From Cordia subcordata (lineage: Eukaryota > Streptophyta > Magnoliopsida > Boraginales > Cordiaceae), in assembly GCA_028554755.1 (NCBI GenBank), contig JAPTOF010000007.1, forward strand, positions 838,001 to 902,000: a stretch of DNA of 64,000 nucleotides, read 5' to 3'. This document shows, one piece after another, positions 30,483 through 43,329 of this stretch (position 1 is the first letter of the stretch; each line of letters opens with the position of its first letter). Under the pieces are notes generated by a model, which had not been told where the DNA came from, ran no database searches, and saw nothing but the letters and a program-made list of their open reading frames with translations. The translations under genes and the position numbers were made by a program.

Positions 30483-30720
30483 AAAAGTTTGACCCATTTA
30501 ATAAATGCACCCATTAAATGTTCTGGTAAGCTTCTTGTCCTGATGCAATACTTTGGAACTAAAAAATATTCTGGGATCACACAGTAAATTACAGTAATAA
30601 TAATGTTATCTGTTAATAGTTATTATCAAATATATGCAAAAGTTAATTTTGTTTGTTGCAAAAAACAAATGGGGTCCCCCATCTCCCTAATCTTCATTTA
30701 GTAGTCTCCATTAGACTCTC

Positions 30721-30723
<3 letters not shown>

Positions 30724-30755
<32 letters not shown>
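30724..30755 (+). repeat. (AG)16 microsatellite upstream of the F-box/kelch gene
   Basis: An unbroken AG run on the coding strand about 375 bp before the ATG, probably in the promoter or 5' UTR. GA repeats can bind plant BPC/GAGA-binding proteins; whether that happens here is inference. Confidence 0.9.
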
Positions 30756-30758
<3 letters not shown>

Positions 30759-31129
30759 GTGTGTGTTTTTTGTGTGTGTTTTTTAGTTAAATTTAAGAGA
30801 TCATTGGGTGGCCTCTGACATTTTTTGAAGTAGCTCTAGTTCTCTAACTTCCAAGCACACAACTATTCCTTTTGCTTTTTGGTGTTTTTTGTTTGCATTT
30901 GCAGAAATTAGATTTAGAAAGAGGGGATTGATAGATAAAGCTGTTATTTTCTTTGGGTTGTGGAGTTATCTATTTTTTATTCATATTTGAAATCTTTTCT
31001 CTTTTTTAAATACATTTTTTAGCAATATCTTTGGATCAGATTTCAAATATTTGAGCTTTGGAAAGGCTCTTGATCTAAAAGTTTTGACCATAGAGATTTT
31101 GTTGTAGCACATGAAGCAGAGGCTGTAAG

Positions 31130-34100
31130 ATGGACCAAACAGCTGAAAGGTCTCCAAATGCACCAACGGCTTTTCGAGTTCAAGCTCCATTGGTGAGTCT
31201 ACAATGATCTTTGAGCTTTTTTTCTGTTGAAAATTTGTTAAATTTATGCATTTTCTTATATACCCAGAAAAGAAATGGGGTTAAAGTTGCAATCTTTGTA
31301 AAAAGTTTATGCTTTTTTCTTTTTTGTTTTTGTAAAAGTTGCAATTTTTGCAATACCTTGTTTGTATTTGGTTAGTTCTTGTTTCTGTCTAGTGTGGTCA
31401 TTTTGGTTTCTTTTTCTTTTTTGTTTTACTTAAAATTAAATTGAGTTCTTTAATTGGATAAATGGTGAATGCATGTGTTTGGGAAAGCTGCTGATCTTCA
31501 CTGCCGCCCCCCCCCCCCCTTCCCCCCCTCTCCTTACTGCTTCCTGTGATGTTAGGTGAATTATTATGAGTGAGCTATTATCACTATGCTTTTCACCTCT
31601 GTGGTTGAGAATAACTTTATGGAGTGTTCTTACTGATGTTTGGGGAGAGATTGCCCATGTTGGACCCTTAAGCTTTGGGATATCAAGTCAACATTGTGTT
31701 GTTCTGAGTTGGAATGATCTATGCTCAAATTTGACTAGATTTGATTTTTCCAATTTCTGTTTTGATGTCCAGGAAGCGATACAGAGACCGAGAAACATAT
31801 AACCTACAAGTATCCTGCTTTATTTGTTCCAAGATTTGATGCTCTTTGAGGACAAATGTCTGGTTTATTGTGAGTTTAGCTCATGGCTCAACCAAAATCC
31901 ACGTTTGATTGACCTTGGGCTTTCCTTCCTGTCAAACACAGACATTTTGGGAAAGTGTCAATAATTTGACATAGACCCCTTAGCTTTGTTCTGGCTTTCA
32001 CAGATGTCCTCTAGGAACCCAAATGAGAATGTGTTCGTCTTGAATGTCAACACTCTTACCGTAGCTCCCATTTGACAACTCCTTTGACAGTTTGACTATG
32101 TCCATATTGAAACAGGGAGTCTTTTTTGATAAACACGTACCTTTTCAAAAACTTAATTGAACTTAACTTGAATTCTACATTTTAATGCCATCTAATAAGT
32201 ATAAAGTTTATGTTTTACAAGTTGTGAATATGGCATTGTGTTACGGGTTTATCCCTCACACTGTCAGTCTTAAGCTTGGATAAAGGAGGATGGTAGCATT
32301 AAGTAGTCAATTGCCTGTGTGAAAGATGTCGGATTTGTTCATATGGATTTGAGACATCATGATGTGAAGGAACGGGTGGTGTCGATCAATCCATATAGCC
32401 ACCGCATTTAGTGGGATAAGATTGGTTGGGTTGGTTCCATTTGATTTGTGAATAAGGCAATGAACAATCGTATCAATGTATATGAAGTTGTGCTCCACCT
32501 ATGTGATGAAGGTGATCATGTTAGGCATATGCGTGACTTATTCTTTATGTGATTGAATGGGGATAGTCATTCAAGTGACCTACCATGGACAGAGTTATAT
32601 GTCCTCTATATTGCGTGACATTATGTACAATTGTACGTGAGTTTGTGCTTGTATCTGAATATCTGAGAATCTAGATAGATCTCTGGATTTTAGAATTTTT
32701 TAGTGCGTTTATTGTTAATGATGCATTTTTTTCATGTAACTCCTTTCAAATTTCTCGTTTCTGTGTATTTGTTTCTTGTACTATCCATGCTGTAGGTGCC
32801 TGTCTTGAGTTAGTATATTTGCTTCTTAAGCTATAACCGCACTACTTATATTCAAATTGAGGATCATATTGAGATGAAATTATGATGTGTTTGACATAAT
32901 CCTTATTAACCATGATACCTGTTAGAATAATTGGTGTTTGATTCCTTGAAAGGGTTTTGCGTTGTGAATTCGTTCATGTCGAATTTTTGTGTCCTTGGCA
33001 TTGCAGTTACAGCTAATATCTGAGGCTGATCATTGTTAATCCGGGTCTTGTTGTCAATTCTTTAAAGTGATTTTACTTTGTAGAGCTGCTAGGTTGTTTC
33101 TCTTTCATCTTGGCCATAGTCATGCTACTCTAGGTTCTTATTCGATCTTTCCTTCTCTTTTATATTATTCCTTTTCCAGGATAGTTCTTTCCAATGTTTT
33201 TTTTCATCTTTATTGATATGCCAAAATTGCCATGAGTAGCTCAAATTCAGATTTTCTTTCTGCAAACTGAACTACCTCAGCTACATGAAAGTTGGTAATA
33301 GCAACAAGAACGCTTGTAAGGCATTCTCTTTTTTCCTTCTGTTTTTCCATTTTGGTATTTAAGTGAATAAGTTTAGCAGCTTTTATGGGCTCTAGAAGAT
33401 TATCATGCAGGTATAGCAAACCAAATAAGGAATGCATAAAACTCATAGTCTGTAAAGTCTCTAAGGTAATTCTCACTTGCTCATTTGGCAAGCTCTGATA
33501 CATTAGACAAAGGTTTACATTCTTCTAGAGGTTGTCATTTTCAAGTTTTAGACTGGGAAGGAAAGGGCACTGGTGGAGGAGATCAAAGGATGGGAAACTT
33601 TAATGTCACTTTACATTAATTCCAACAAAAACAACTCTATCTCTGTGGGAAGCAATTTGAGAGCATCCATAGGACACATACTGATACTGGTAATGCCTGA
33701 CATGCATATTGAACAAACAAATTATGAAATGGTGATCTTTTTGTTCAGCATTATTTAATCAGAGTAATGATGATGCTCAGAGAGATTGCCTGAAATATGA
33801 TATTTTCTGTTGATATAAATATAGGAAAGATGGTATACTTCATGGTTATTTCCAAGGCAAATGGAAGTGGAGAAGAAATGGTTTACAAGACGCACCTATT
33901 TATCACTCATTTCTCCCACAAGGATAAGAATACAACAAATTGACATTTGTAGAAAAGTAACCCATGAATAGGTCCAGGAAATGATCTGCATGTAGGCGGG
34001 ATTCAAACACCTTTTAGTCCTAGAGACTACTTCTCTTTACAACTTATGGCATTGTTGGCTGATTTAACCTGTCTGACTTGAGAGAAACTAGAGCTTTGCC

Positions 34101-36866
34101 ATTCCTTTGTCTGAAGGTCCTGTTACTACTTTGGGAAGCCTTGATAGTGTTACTCTGCGATGGTTGAGGTATTAGATATTTTATGTGGATATCTGAGATT
34201 TATGTCAATGTGGATATTGGCCCCTTCTCGTTGTGTAAACGATGTTTTATTTCTTTGAGGGAATTAGGAAAAGAAACAAAAAATGATGAAAAGGGAAAAT
34301 GAGGAAAAGATAATAAATGAAAGTACTTCAAGGCTTCTCTTGAGAGTTCCAGCACCAGCACCCCCAGAACCTTCAGGCAATATATGTAATGAAATTTGTA
34401 AGTTGATGATACAAGAAATATGCCTCTATCAATATTGAGGATGTGTTGGAAGTGCATGGAGATTATGCAGTGGTAAATTTTTTGATCATGTCATTTTACA
34501 AAAGACAAGCACAGAGTGTAAATGAGTTAAAAAAAAAAAAAAAAGAAATCCACTCAATGAAGAGAAATAGCTACTTGATATTGATATTTCAAATTAAGGA
34601 TGGGAAACACCAGCTAGTTCAGCAATTTATTTTCTGCATCAAACCTTTGTTTTGGCACAATTTCTTGCATAATGATATAACTCTTTTCACAGAGGCAGAC
34701 TTTGAGAGCTGCCTTAGGGAAGCATATCTAGGACTGGAGCATTGTGTTAATGCAAAATTTAGTTACTGCGTTAAGTTTTCCAACTATTCATATCTTTAAG
34801 AAATATATTCAATAGGCATATGAACTTAGATATACATGCTTGTTGATGATGGGTACAACTGCTTCATTTGTTTCATTTTCTGAGAATATTGAAAATAATC
34901 AGCCAGGAATATGTAAACTCAAATGAAAAATGGCAACTATAAATTTTGGTGAGGTTGGAATATTTGATTATCAGACAATCTATGTTGGAATGTGCTGGGC
35001 TACATATTTGCACATAGTAAATGGTTTTGTGAAATAAGAAAGGGTTGTTTGTACATATTATCTAAAAGATTAGCTTGGGAGTTCCAATTTTCTTTGTTCA
35101 GAAGAGCACCAAAATTATGGTTGTTTGTTTCTTTATTTAAAAATTTATGGGGAAAGGTAGGATACAGAAGGTGATGCATTAAACAATTATTGAATCATCA
35201 ATCATTGACTTAAGTGCCTTACTTGAAGATTATATATGAATACCGTTATATCACTTGCCTAAGCTCACACCGAGCAAAGTACTTTGCATTAACCTTCTAT
35301 CTTTCTTGTTTATTACTTCATTGGTTAGACATGACATAATATGTACTCCTTTTGTTGCACTAATCATTAATAAATAGTAAACTTATAGTCAGCAAGAATG
35401 CATGTTATATGAACATTTTTTAAGTTGAAATTGGAATGAGGAAAACTATTAGTAAGAAGAGTGTGGCTATTTTGGAGATGCTTATCTTTTTGGTCTTTAT
35501 CATCAGGTCCATATCTTCCTTGTGTGATAATGTTTATGCATCACTTTTTTTTTTTTTGAATATACTGTGGATAAATCATGGTATAACATGCATTAGAACT
35601 CAAAATTTCTTGCAGGTTGATTCCGTATCGTGCTATTGCAAGGTTGATTCGGGCTTAAAAACAGTTGCCGGGGCAAGGAAGTTTGTTCCAGGATCAAAAC
35701 TCTGTATCCAGCCCGACATCAATCCTCATGCACACAGAACAAAAAACTCCCGCAGGGAGAGGACCAGAGTGCAGCCACCGCTTCTGCCTGGGCTTCCTGA
35801 TGATCTTGCAATTGCTTGCTTGATACGAGTCCCTCGTGCTGAGCATAACAAGCTTCGTCTAGTTTGCAAGAGATGGTACCGGCTTCTTGCTCAAAATTTC
35901 TTTTACAATTTGAGGAAAAGCCTTGGCATAGCAGAAGAATGGGTTTACGTGATCAAAAGAGATCGAGATGGGCGGATTTCATGGCATGCATTTGATCCAA
36001 CCTACCAACTCTGGCAGCCACTTCCACCTGTTCCAGGGGAGTACAGTGAAGCCCTTGGATTTGGATGTGCTGTACTTGGTGGCTACCGCCTGTACTTGTT
36101 CGGAGGAAAAGATCCAATTAAGGGGTCAATTAGACGAGTAATTTTTTATAGTGCTCGAACAAATAAATGGCATAGGGCTCCAGACATGCTTCGCAAACGG
36201 CATTTCTTTGGCTCTTGTGTAATTAGTAATTGTTTATATGTTGCTGGCGGAGAATGTGAAGGAATCCAAAGAACTCTCCGTTCAGCAGAAGTTTATGACC
36301 CCAATAAGAATCGTTGGAGCTTTATTGCTGATATGAGCACAGCTATGGTGCCCTTCATTGGTGTTGTTTATGATGGGAAGTGGTTTCTAAAAGGACTTGG
36401 AACCCACCGTGAAGTTCTAAGTGAAGCATATACTCCGGAGTGTAACACATGGAGTCCAGTCAATGGTGGGATGGTTTCTGGTTGGCGCAATCCAAGTGTC
36501 TCTATGAACGGAAGGCTATATGCATTAGACTGCCGTGATGGCTGTAAACTTAGGGTATATGACGAAGCTACAAATTCTTGGAACAGATTTATTGATAGTA
36601 AGCTCCATCTTGGTAGCTCTCAGGCGTTAGAAGCTGCTGCTCTTGTTCCCCTTAATGGGAAGCTTTGTATAATCCGAAACAATATGAGCATCAGTATGGT
36701 TGATGTCTCAAGTACTGATAGAAGAGTGGAGAGTAATCCTCAACTCTGGGAAAACATTGCTGGTAAAGGTCACTTCCGGACTTTATTCACTAATCTATGG
36801 TCAAGTATTGCAGGACGAAATGGATTGAAGAGTCACATTCTGCATTGCCAGGTGCTTCAAGCGTGA
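31130..36866 (+). CDS. SAGL1: F-box/kelch-repeat protein, AT1G55270 (SAGL1)-like
   Basis: The predicted substrate receptor of an SCF ubiquitin ligase: the F-box binds SKP1 and the kelch propeller recruits targets. The Arabidopsis relative is linked to turnover of phenylpropanoid (PAL) and cuticular-wax proteins. Exon 1 is 31130-31192 (21 codons, MDQTAERSPNAPTAFRVQAPL) and exon 2 is 35616-36866, spliced GT-AG in phase 0 after a 4.4 kb intron, giving 437 aa. The F-box is at about residues 78-120 (LLPGLPDDLAIACLIRVP, then RLVCKRWYRLL). Kelch repeats follow, with blocks such as YLFGGKDP, LYVAGGECEG and AEVYDPNKNRWS. It ends IVHCQVLQA-like (ILHCQVLQA). An AATAAA lies at 37368-37373. Exon 2 alone is open upstream to 35436, but the tiny first exon restores the conserved family N-terminus, so that upstream extension is intronic. 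Confidence 0.94.
31193..35615 (+). other. Intron 1 of the F-box/kelch gene
   Basis: A 4.4 kb intron bounded by TTG/GTGAGT and TTGCAG/GTTGAT. It contains a poly(C) tract (about 31507-31533) and a poly(A) run near 34530. A 97-codon minus-strand frame at 33210-33503 has no family I recognise. Otherwise nothing stands out. Confidence 0.85.
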
Positions 36867-38569
36867 GAAAAAGACACCCTATCACTGCCCCATTCCAGTG
36901 ATTGGCTCCATTTTTCACACATTAGGGGGAGTGTAGTTTCCAGAGAGCTGCAGCTGGTTTGATGAAAATTCTCTGCTCTCTCGTGATCAGAGCAAGGCAT
37001 GTTAATGGTGTTGTGCGACGTGCATGACGCTGTGTTAGCAATTTTGGTTCGATATCTGGGACTGGACAACTCCTTGCAGGAAAAGGCTCTAGTGGCACTT
37101 GGAAAGGAAATCTCCGTTAACGCTTACCCCATAAGTCGCTCTTTCAACTTACAACTTCACCTTTTAGTCAGCAGAATGCATTTAAACCAGACAGGTTGTT
37201 GCTTATGAGTTATGGTGATAGAGTTATGGGGCTATTTCTACACATTCTTCAGAGGAGAGCAGGTAGCTTTTGTATACATCTTTAGCATTCCGTATTAGTT
37301 ATATCTTCAGCAGTCTTGGAGGTCCTTTGTGAATGTAAGCCGTCATTAGACATGAAAGACATCTTAGAATAAATCTATTTCTTGAAGTTTTCTCCTCTTG
37401 TTTAGCTTTATTTTGCTCATCTGGCTGATAAATGAGTGATGATTCTCATGGATTAATTAGTTTATTGCACGATGAGTATTCATAGACCAAGATCTCAAAG
37501 TTTTTGTTGACATTCACAGAGTTTAATGTTCTCTTATTGGCATTCTTGCCCTGTGGCTGCTTTTATGTTCTCCTGTTAACATTCTTGCCCTGCGGCTCAA
37601 CCTTAACATCTGGTGGTTCATATATGTTGTTCATCCTCATACTGTTGTAATGTTGGGAGTGAGATTCAATTACTATGAACTGTTCATGTCACCTTTTTAT
37701 GACTGAGATACAAAACAATTGTCATCTAAGATATCAACCTTGACTAGTAGACCAAGCCCTCACAGCGTACAATTTTATTATGGGTAAAACCATGAGATCT
37801 AGTGTCTGATAAAGTTTGGATGTAACTACATGAATTATCAGTTGCAAAATGCCATGTCCAAACTCTTCTGACTAGTTAGGTTCATCACTTGTCCATTATT
37901 TTCCTTTCTTTTCTTCTTCTCTCTTTTTTTAGTCTTTTTTTCCTCCTTTTCTTTTTAAAAAGAAATACAAGGAAAGCAAGCACATGAGCAACTATTGAAA
38001 AGATCAACAGGGAGATAATTTATCTGTAGCCATTAGGAAAGAAAACTGCTTCTTTGAAGCCACCTTCTCCAGAACTACACTGTAAGAACTGGAAAACACA
38101 ATATTCAAGATGCCCCCAAAAGTGAATCTAGACTATATTCATATTCATATACCCTTGCACTTCCAGTGATTATGCAACACAAACAATACAGCATTCATGT
38201 GCCATTAGCTAGTAAATACATGTAGAACCAGTGCATCAACACTCCTAATCACAAGTTTCGAAGGACGAAACTAGCAGGAAATTAAGAAGGCAACGGATGA
38301 CTCCATGTATGAATAGAATGATCACTAACTCTATAAGCTATAGATATTTACCAGTAATACATTGACAGGTTCCAAAGTTTCTGCTTTCTCATTACTTAAC
38401 AACTCAAGTGATAAGATATGTCTGTCTAGATACAAGTCCTGTTATGAACTAAATTTAGATTTGAAAGCACTAGATGATACCAGCAGAAGTCCTCAACTCC
38501 TAAAAAGTAAGATGAACCAAGGATGCCAGTCTCTTTGGTTTTCCCCAACAAAGAGGCAGTTCGAGTGGT
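36867..38569. other. Convergent spacer between the F-box/kelch and DUF538 genes
   Basis: It begins with the F-box/kelch 3' UTR and its AATAAA (37368-37373). A short tandem duplication of about 37 bp lies at 37522-37597 (CATTCTTGCCCTG block twice). The minus-strand 3' UTR of the DUF538 gene is at the right. No other gene seen. Confidence 0.7.
37368..37373 (+). terminator. Polyadenylation signal AATAAA, F-box/kelch gene
   Basis: A canonical AATAAA about 500 bases after the TGA, followed by a T-rich stretch. Confidence 0.5.
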
Positions 38570-40790
38570 CTACTCTGTAATAAGCATCTGGACATCATCC
38601 ACAGGCGCTGGCAGCTGCATTTATGAAAAAGCGAACCATCTAATCTTTAGCGTATAGTGCATACATTAAAACACCAACGCGAGAAAATGAATAAGCAATC
38701 AAAAACAAGAAGACAAATTCCACAAAAGAAATACTCTCACCATACTAAGCATGAATCAGTTAACCCAAGAAGCAGTATAAACAAAATCAGATATTAAACA
38801 GCCACAAATATAAGATAAAAACAAGTCTACTTAGACGTGTTCTATCTCCTTAGCTTAAGAAGCCAGATAAGAGGCTCCCAACACCCCAGGCGCACCAAAA
38901 GAAAAGAAAAATGAAAGAAAGAGAACAAATGGGAAAAGGGGAAGAAGAAATTATGATTCATTAACCCATATAGACAGCAACAAATAGAATTCTGAAGCCC
39001 TTTGATCCCAATTCATCGTTCCCCAAATCCAATGGGCTATAGGAAGGAAGGAAAAGATGCAAAGTGGGGTTGGGGGATTCGGAGATTGGAAGGAACGGCA
39101 GGAAAGATGAAAAAAAAAAAGTTGATCAGAGGTGGAAAGGGATCTAAATGTTGAGAACATTCCAAACATAAGGAATAAAATTGATGATGGCACTATGAAG
39201 GTGAAAGCCAGAACTGCTAAATGACATGCGCAGACTAGCATACATCTTAAAGTCTGAGATAAACCCTAAGTAGGCTAAAAGCAAATGAACAAATTGATCA
39301 AAGCTGTGTACTAGACAGTCAAAAGTCAATTTTCTATTCTGGTTCCAGATCAATTGCTTGATGTCTGATTATGAAACAGCGCTTGCAGATTTGAACCTTC
39401 CCACTAGACAAGGCAGATTCGAGATCTATCTAATCATGCGATTAGAAGCTTTTGCCAGTGACCGGCTTTCCCTAAAGCAACATGCACATTCATGGGCCAT
39501 TATTCATTAATTCTTCCCTTTTAAACCAACAACTTGACACCGAAAAACTAAATTTTTAACTTTTTAAGGATAAGCAATCTAGCTATCACTGAAAACTGGA
39601 AAAGAGTTGATATTGCGGATAATTCATAATCCAGCAAGGAAACCACACTGATTCTTTGCCAACTGAACAATAGTTTTCCATAATATATCAATACAATAAG
39701 CAACCATATTTCAGAAGACGACTTCCAACAAGTCCCTAAAATACTATAAGAACACAACCATTTACCACGTAATTAATCAATATTTGCAAATGATCAGCGC
39801 AAAGATACACTATCTGGTTGTCTTTCCCCAAATGAGGCAAATTAGATTAACACAGCAGAAAACTTTCCTATTGTTCTATTATTTCCTCTACTCCAAATAA
39901 AAACCATAAAATCACTTCTCCTATCATTTCCTTTCTTGTTATTTCTCTAAAATCCCTTCCTTTCCTTTCCTTCCCGAATTGAAACATTAGAGTTGGTGAA
40001 AAGCCAAAACAATTAATGATAATTTTCAGAGATTCACAAGATACTCCAGAAAATTCCATAGTGTCTGCTTGGATTGGCTTTTTAAATGGAAAAGCACTTT
40101 TTTTCCTGAAAAAAAAAATCACATCTTGTTTACAATATGTAATTGAATTTGATTTTAAAAAGACTAAAACTCTAAAAAAAGGCTCAATTTCAACCTCTCT
40201 CATAAGCCAGAATTTTTAGCTCCTTAAACCGTACTTTTAGTCAATCCAAACGTGCCCATAATCTAAAATCAATCTATCAAAGAACCAACTTTTACCTGAA
40301 CAAATGGCCTCAGAGACTCCCCACAAGAAGCCAAAGCCTTATCTTGGCAAGAATGCAGAGTCTGAAACTGACCCAAATCAAGCTTCTTGTTTATAGCCCC
40401 AACCTGAAAGTAAATACTATTTGAAGGTGGGAAATCAACCCTGATCTGATCAACATTAAACCAAAACAAGAATCTTTGGACTTGTATGCCTTTCAAGCCA
40501 GTGATGGACCCTAAACTTAGCTTCCCAGTGATCTTCTGCTCATAGTAAACTAAGTAATCAAAGTGAATATAACATGGCTTCTCTAGTTGAACCTCAAAGC
40601 TCCCATCTTTTTCAAGTGTGTAGGATTTGACTGAGTCTGGTAAGAGGCCACTTGGGAGGCCAAACCTTGGTAGGATTTCATATACTGTTGGTGGCTGCTC
40701 AGAAGCTGTTTGAGATATTGATGATGAGAAAAGTGTGGTCAATATGATGAATAGAAGAAAACCAAGATGGGGTTTTGGGTTGTCAGCCAT
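38570..40790 (-). CDS. DUF538 family secreted protein
   Basis: A small plant protein of the DUF538 family, whose biochemical role is unsettled. Exon 1 is 40790-40296 (165 codons) and exon 2 is 38614-38570 (LPAPVDDVQMLITE and TAG), with donor CAG/GTAAAAG and acceptor ATGCAG/CTGCC, phase 0; total 179 aa. Residues 1-27 look like a secretory signal peptide (HLGFLLFIILTTLFSSSIS). The DUF538 body follows: YEILPRFGLPSGLLPDSV near the start, then a beta-rich part with CYIHFDYLVYYEQKITGK and a pair of Cys residues (HSCQDKALASCG). Without exon 2, the frame runs 8 codons into the intron; the spliced end matches the family terminus, which supports the two-exon model. The 1.7 kb intron carries a family A MITE. 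The leader has a (TG)n run on the plus strand at about 40819-40837. Confidence 0.9.
40061..40257. mobile_element. Family A MITE, copy 3 (197 bp), in the DUF538 intron
   Basis: It starts GTGTCTGCTTGGATTGGC and ends TCAATCCAAACGTGCCC, flanked by ATA at 40058-40060 and 40258-40260. It lies about 40 bp from the exon 1 donor (40295). Confidence 0.78.
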
Positions 40791-41476
40791 GGCTGTAGCC
40801 TGTAGCTGAGTTTAGAGGGTGTGTGTGTGTGTGTGTTTTGGGAGTTTCACTTTTACAAGATCTTGTATGGATGTTGACTCTTTGTTTGTAGTGAAGCTAG
40901 TAATAAATGCAAAGTAGCAAAAAGAAAAAAGGGCAAAAAAGAAAGAGAGAAAAAAGGAGAGATCCAGAAAAAAAGAAAAAGAAAAAAGAAGAGAGGAATG
41001 CAACCAATATTCACATTTAACCACATTTATAGAAAAACAATAATTACTTGAATTGCGTTACAAAAAAGAAAAAAAATAATCATGCGGATTAATCGGCAAA
41101 TTATAAATTTTACTTGTCCCTTGAAAATTGGCGAATTATGAGCCTTACTTGTCCTTAAAAATTGCTTGTTTGAATAGCCCCATATCCTTTGACGAATTTT
41201 GAAAATGATATACGAGATTATATTTTTAGAATATAAGAATATTTACTTTTTGATTCATGAAAAAATTGTATGAGTAACTCGATTTAGGGAAAAAAAAAAA
41301 CCTAAAGTATCATGCTTTTTTCTTTTTTTGGTCAACATACCATGCTTTTGTTTGAAGGCACAGGAAGTTGTTCTTTATTTCACCAACTTTTCGTGTCTTG
41401 CAAATTGTTTGTAGGGTTTATTTCCATATTAATAAGCATTCAAATAAAGTAATAAACAATGTTAAACACTCTTTTA

Positions 41477-41702
41477 TGGCCTGTTTAGATTCTTTTTTTT
41501 AATGAGAAAAATATTTGTTTCCTAGAAAAAATATATATATTTTTTTACAATATGTATTTGAATTAGATTTAAAAAAATAAAACTTTAAAAAAGAACTCAA
41601 TTTCATATTTTTCCAAAAGTGAGAATTTATAACTTCTCAAAAAGCACTTTCAAAAATTTTAAGAAAAATACATTTTAAAAAAAAGTCAATCTAAACAAAC
41701 CC
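41477..41702. mobile_element. Family A MITE, copy 4 (226 bp)
   Basis: It starts TGGCCTGTTTAGATTC and ends TCAATCTAAACAAACCC, flanked by TTA at 41474-41476 and 41703-41705. Confidence 0.8.
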
Positions 41703-42656
41703 TTAATCAAAAGACTTGCGTCCTTGTTTTCACATTATGTAATTGTTTAATACAACATCTATGAATTCTTCTCTTGAATACCCAAAATTAAAATTAGGTC
41801 ATATGTTTCATTAATTTTCGAATACCATTGTTTGAGTTATTTGACTCATTTTCTCCATAGAGAGGCAGCAATTCAGTGGCAGTTTTTACTCTGTAGTGGA
41901 ATTTGAGTTGGGTTTTGATTATTACAAACTTATGTTATCAATCTTCAAAATTTTTGAGAATTCATGAAAATTAGGTTAGTTCACTTTATATTCTTAAGGT
42001 TAGTTACATTTATTATACGTTTTATTTCAACTATTTATAGCCTTATTAATTTTAACTAATTATTTCACAAATAACTTGCGCATTGTAATAGTTTTTAAAA
42101 CGCAACATAATAATCCATCCTATTAGAAAATCTTCCAAAAAAGTGTAATACACACGTTTCGTTTGTAGCTTGACTTATTTTTTATTTAAATAAAATTTTC
42201 AATCAAAATCACCCTTCTTTCAATCTCTTTTGGATAAAAAATACCCTTTTTTTTTCAAATTTTTAACAAATACATTTGTCAGGGAAAGTCCTCAACCTTG
42301 TATCTTAAAGCCAAGCACACTAACCAACTAAACTTTGAACACTTTTGCATTTTATATCGTTAAATACACATCTATGAGATGGATTTGGATATACTTAAGA
42401 TGGATAGTTCACTCGTGCTTGATGCAATTTTAGAAAGATTCGCATGGTTTACTTGGTTGAGATGTTACCACTTGGGAATGAAAAAGAGCCTTAAGACTTT
42501 GTTTGGGCAAAGAGAAAATGGGGGAAAGGGAAAGGATTAAAGAATCACCCGAGAAATTTTACCTCCTGGTCACTGAAAAACACTAATGATTAAAAGAGCA
42601 TCCACATTGTGTAGGTGAAGAGAATCCTACTCCAACACCTTCTGGCATTCAATTTT

Positions 42657-42860
42657 GGGCTCATTTAGCTGGAAAAAAGATAATATTTTTTTCTAAAAAA
42701 CTAAAATCTTTTACTTCTCAAAAAAAAATTGAATTTAAAGTTTTTCAGAGTTTCAATATTTTTTTAAAACCAATCTAAATATTTGTTGCCAAAACTATGA
42801 AATTTTTTCGCCAGAAAAAAAATTGATCTTTTCATGGGAAAAAACCAAACAAAGATGCCG
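42657..42860. mobile_element. Family A MITE-like element, copy 5
   Basis: It starts GGGCTCATTTAGCTGG and ends AACCAAACAAAGATGCCG. Interior blocks are shared with the family, but there is no perfect target duplication (TTT left, TTA right), so the ends are approximate. Confidence 0.55.
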
Positions 42861-43329
42861 TTAGATTACTAGCAACCTATTACCTTTCATTATACATTTT
42901 ATGCAATAATACAAAGAGGGAAACTTATATCATATACCTGCAGGTACATAATATAAGGTGTACCGCTAACAAATAGTTGTAGGATACTGAACAAACAGTT
43001 ATGGAGTACTAGACAATCAGACAGACACACTTTACAAAGTGTACCTGCAAATCCATGATATAATTTGCATACAGAGAGAGATCATAAACTAACTGACGGA
43101 TGCAATAAAATACTTACACCATGATCCTACAAGAATCATTTCAGTTAAAAGCAACAATAAGCATTGAGCTTCTGCATAACCAGCAACTGACGCTCACTCG
43201 TATATATCATCCTTGAACAAAGACAGCAGCTGTTACTTAAAAAGAGTAAAGGTAGAAGCATGTTTTTCTCTTTATTTGTTTATTTTCACCCAACAGCAAA
43301 TCTCCAGCTGATGCAAAAGGAAATCAAAT

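Larger units (their letters stand above)
24791..31129. other. Intergenic region between the helicase and the F-box/kelch gene
   Basis: About 6.3 kb of AT-rich sequence with no gene I can support. It holds a short inverted-repeat element (25382-25560), a family B MITE (26422-26692), a nested pair of MITEs (27500-28143), a degraded family A copy (about 28770-28970), and CT and GA microsatellites near the downstream promoter (30449-30482 and 30724-30755). Confidence 0.75.
40791..43329. other. Spacer between the DUF538 and NDUFA6 genes, with two MITEs
   Basis: The left part is the CT-rich leader of the DUF538 gene (minus strand). A short diverged tandem repeat of about 35 bp is at 41093-41162. 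Two family A elements follow (41477-41702 and about 42657-42860). The minus-strand 3' UTR of NDUFA6 with AATAAA-type signals is near 43266-43290. No gene otherwise. Confidence 0.7.

Noticed and set aside
33210..33503. 97-codon minus-strand frame in the F-box/kelch intron
   Set aside because: No motif or family recognised, and nothing around it suggests a gene; it could be a chance frame or a captured fragment.
35436..35615. Upstream extension of the long F-box/kelch frame
   Set aside because: It is intron sequence: a TTGCAG acceptor lies at 35610-35615 and the conserved family N-terminus is found in a separate exon at 31130-31192.
36999..37208. 69-codon frame after the F-box/kelch stop
   Set aside because: In the 3' UTR before the AATAAA, without any recognisable family.
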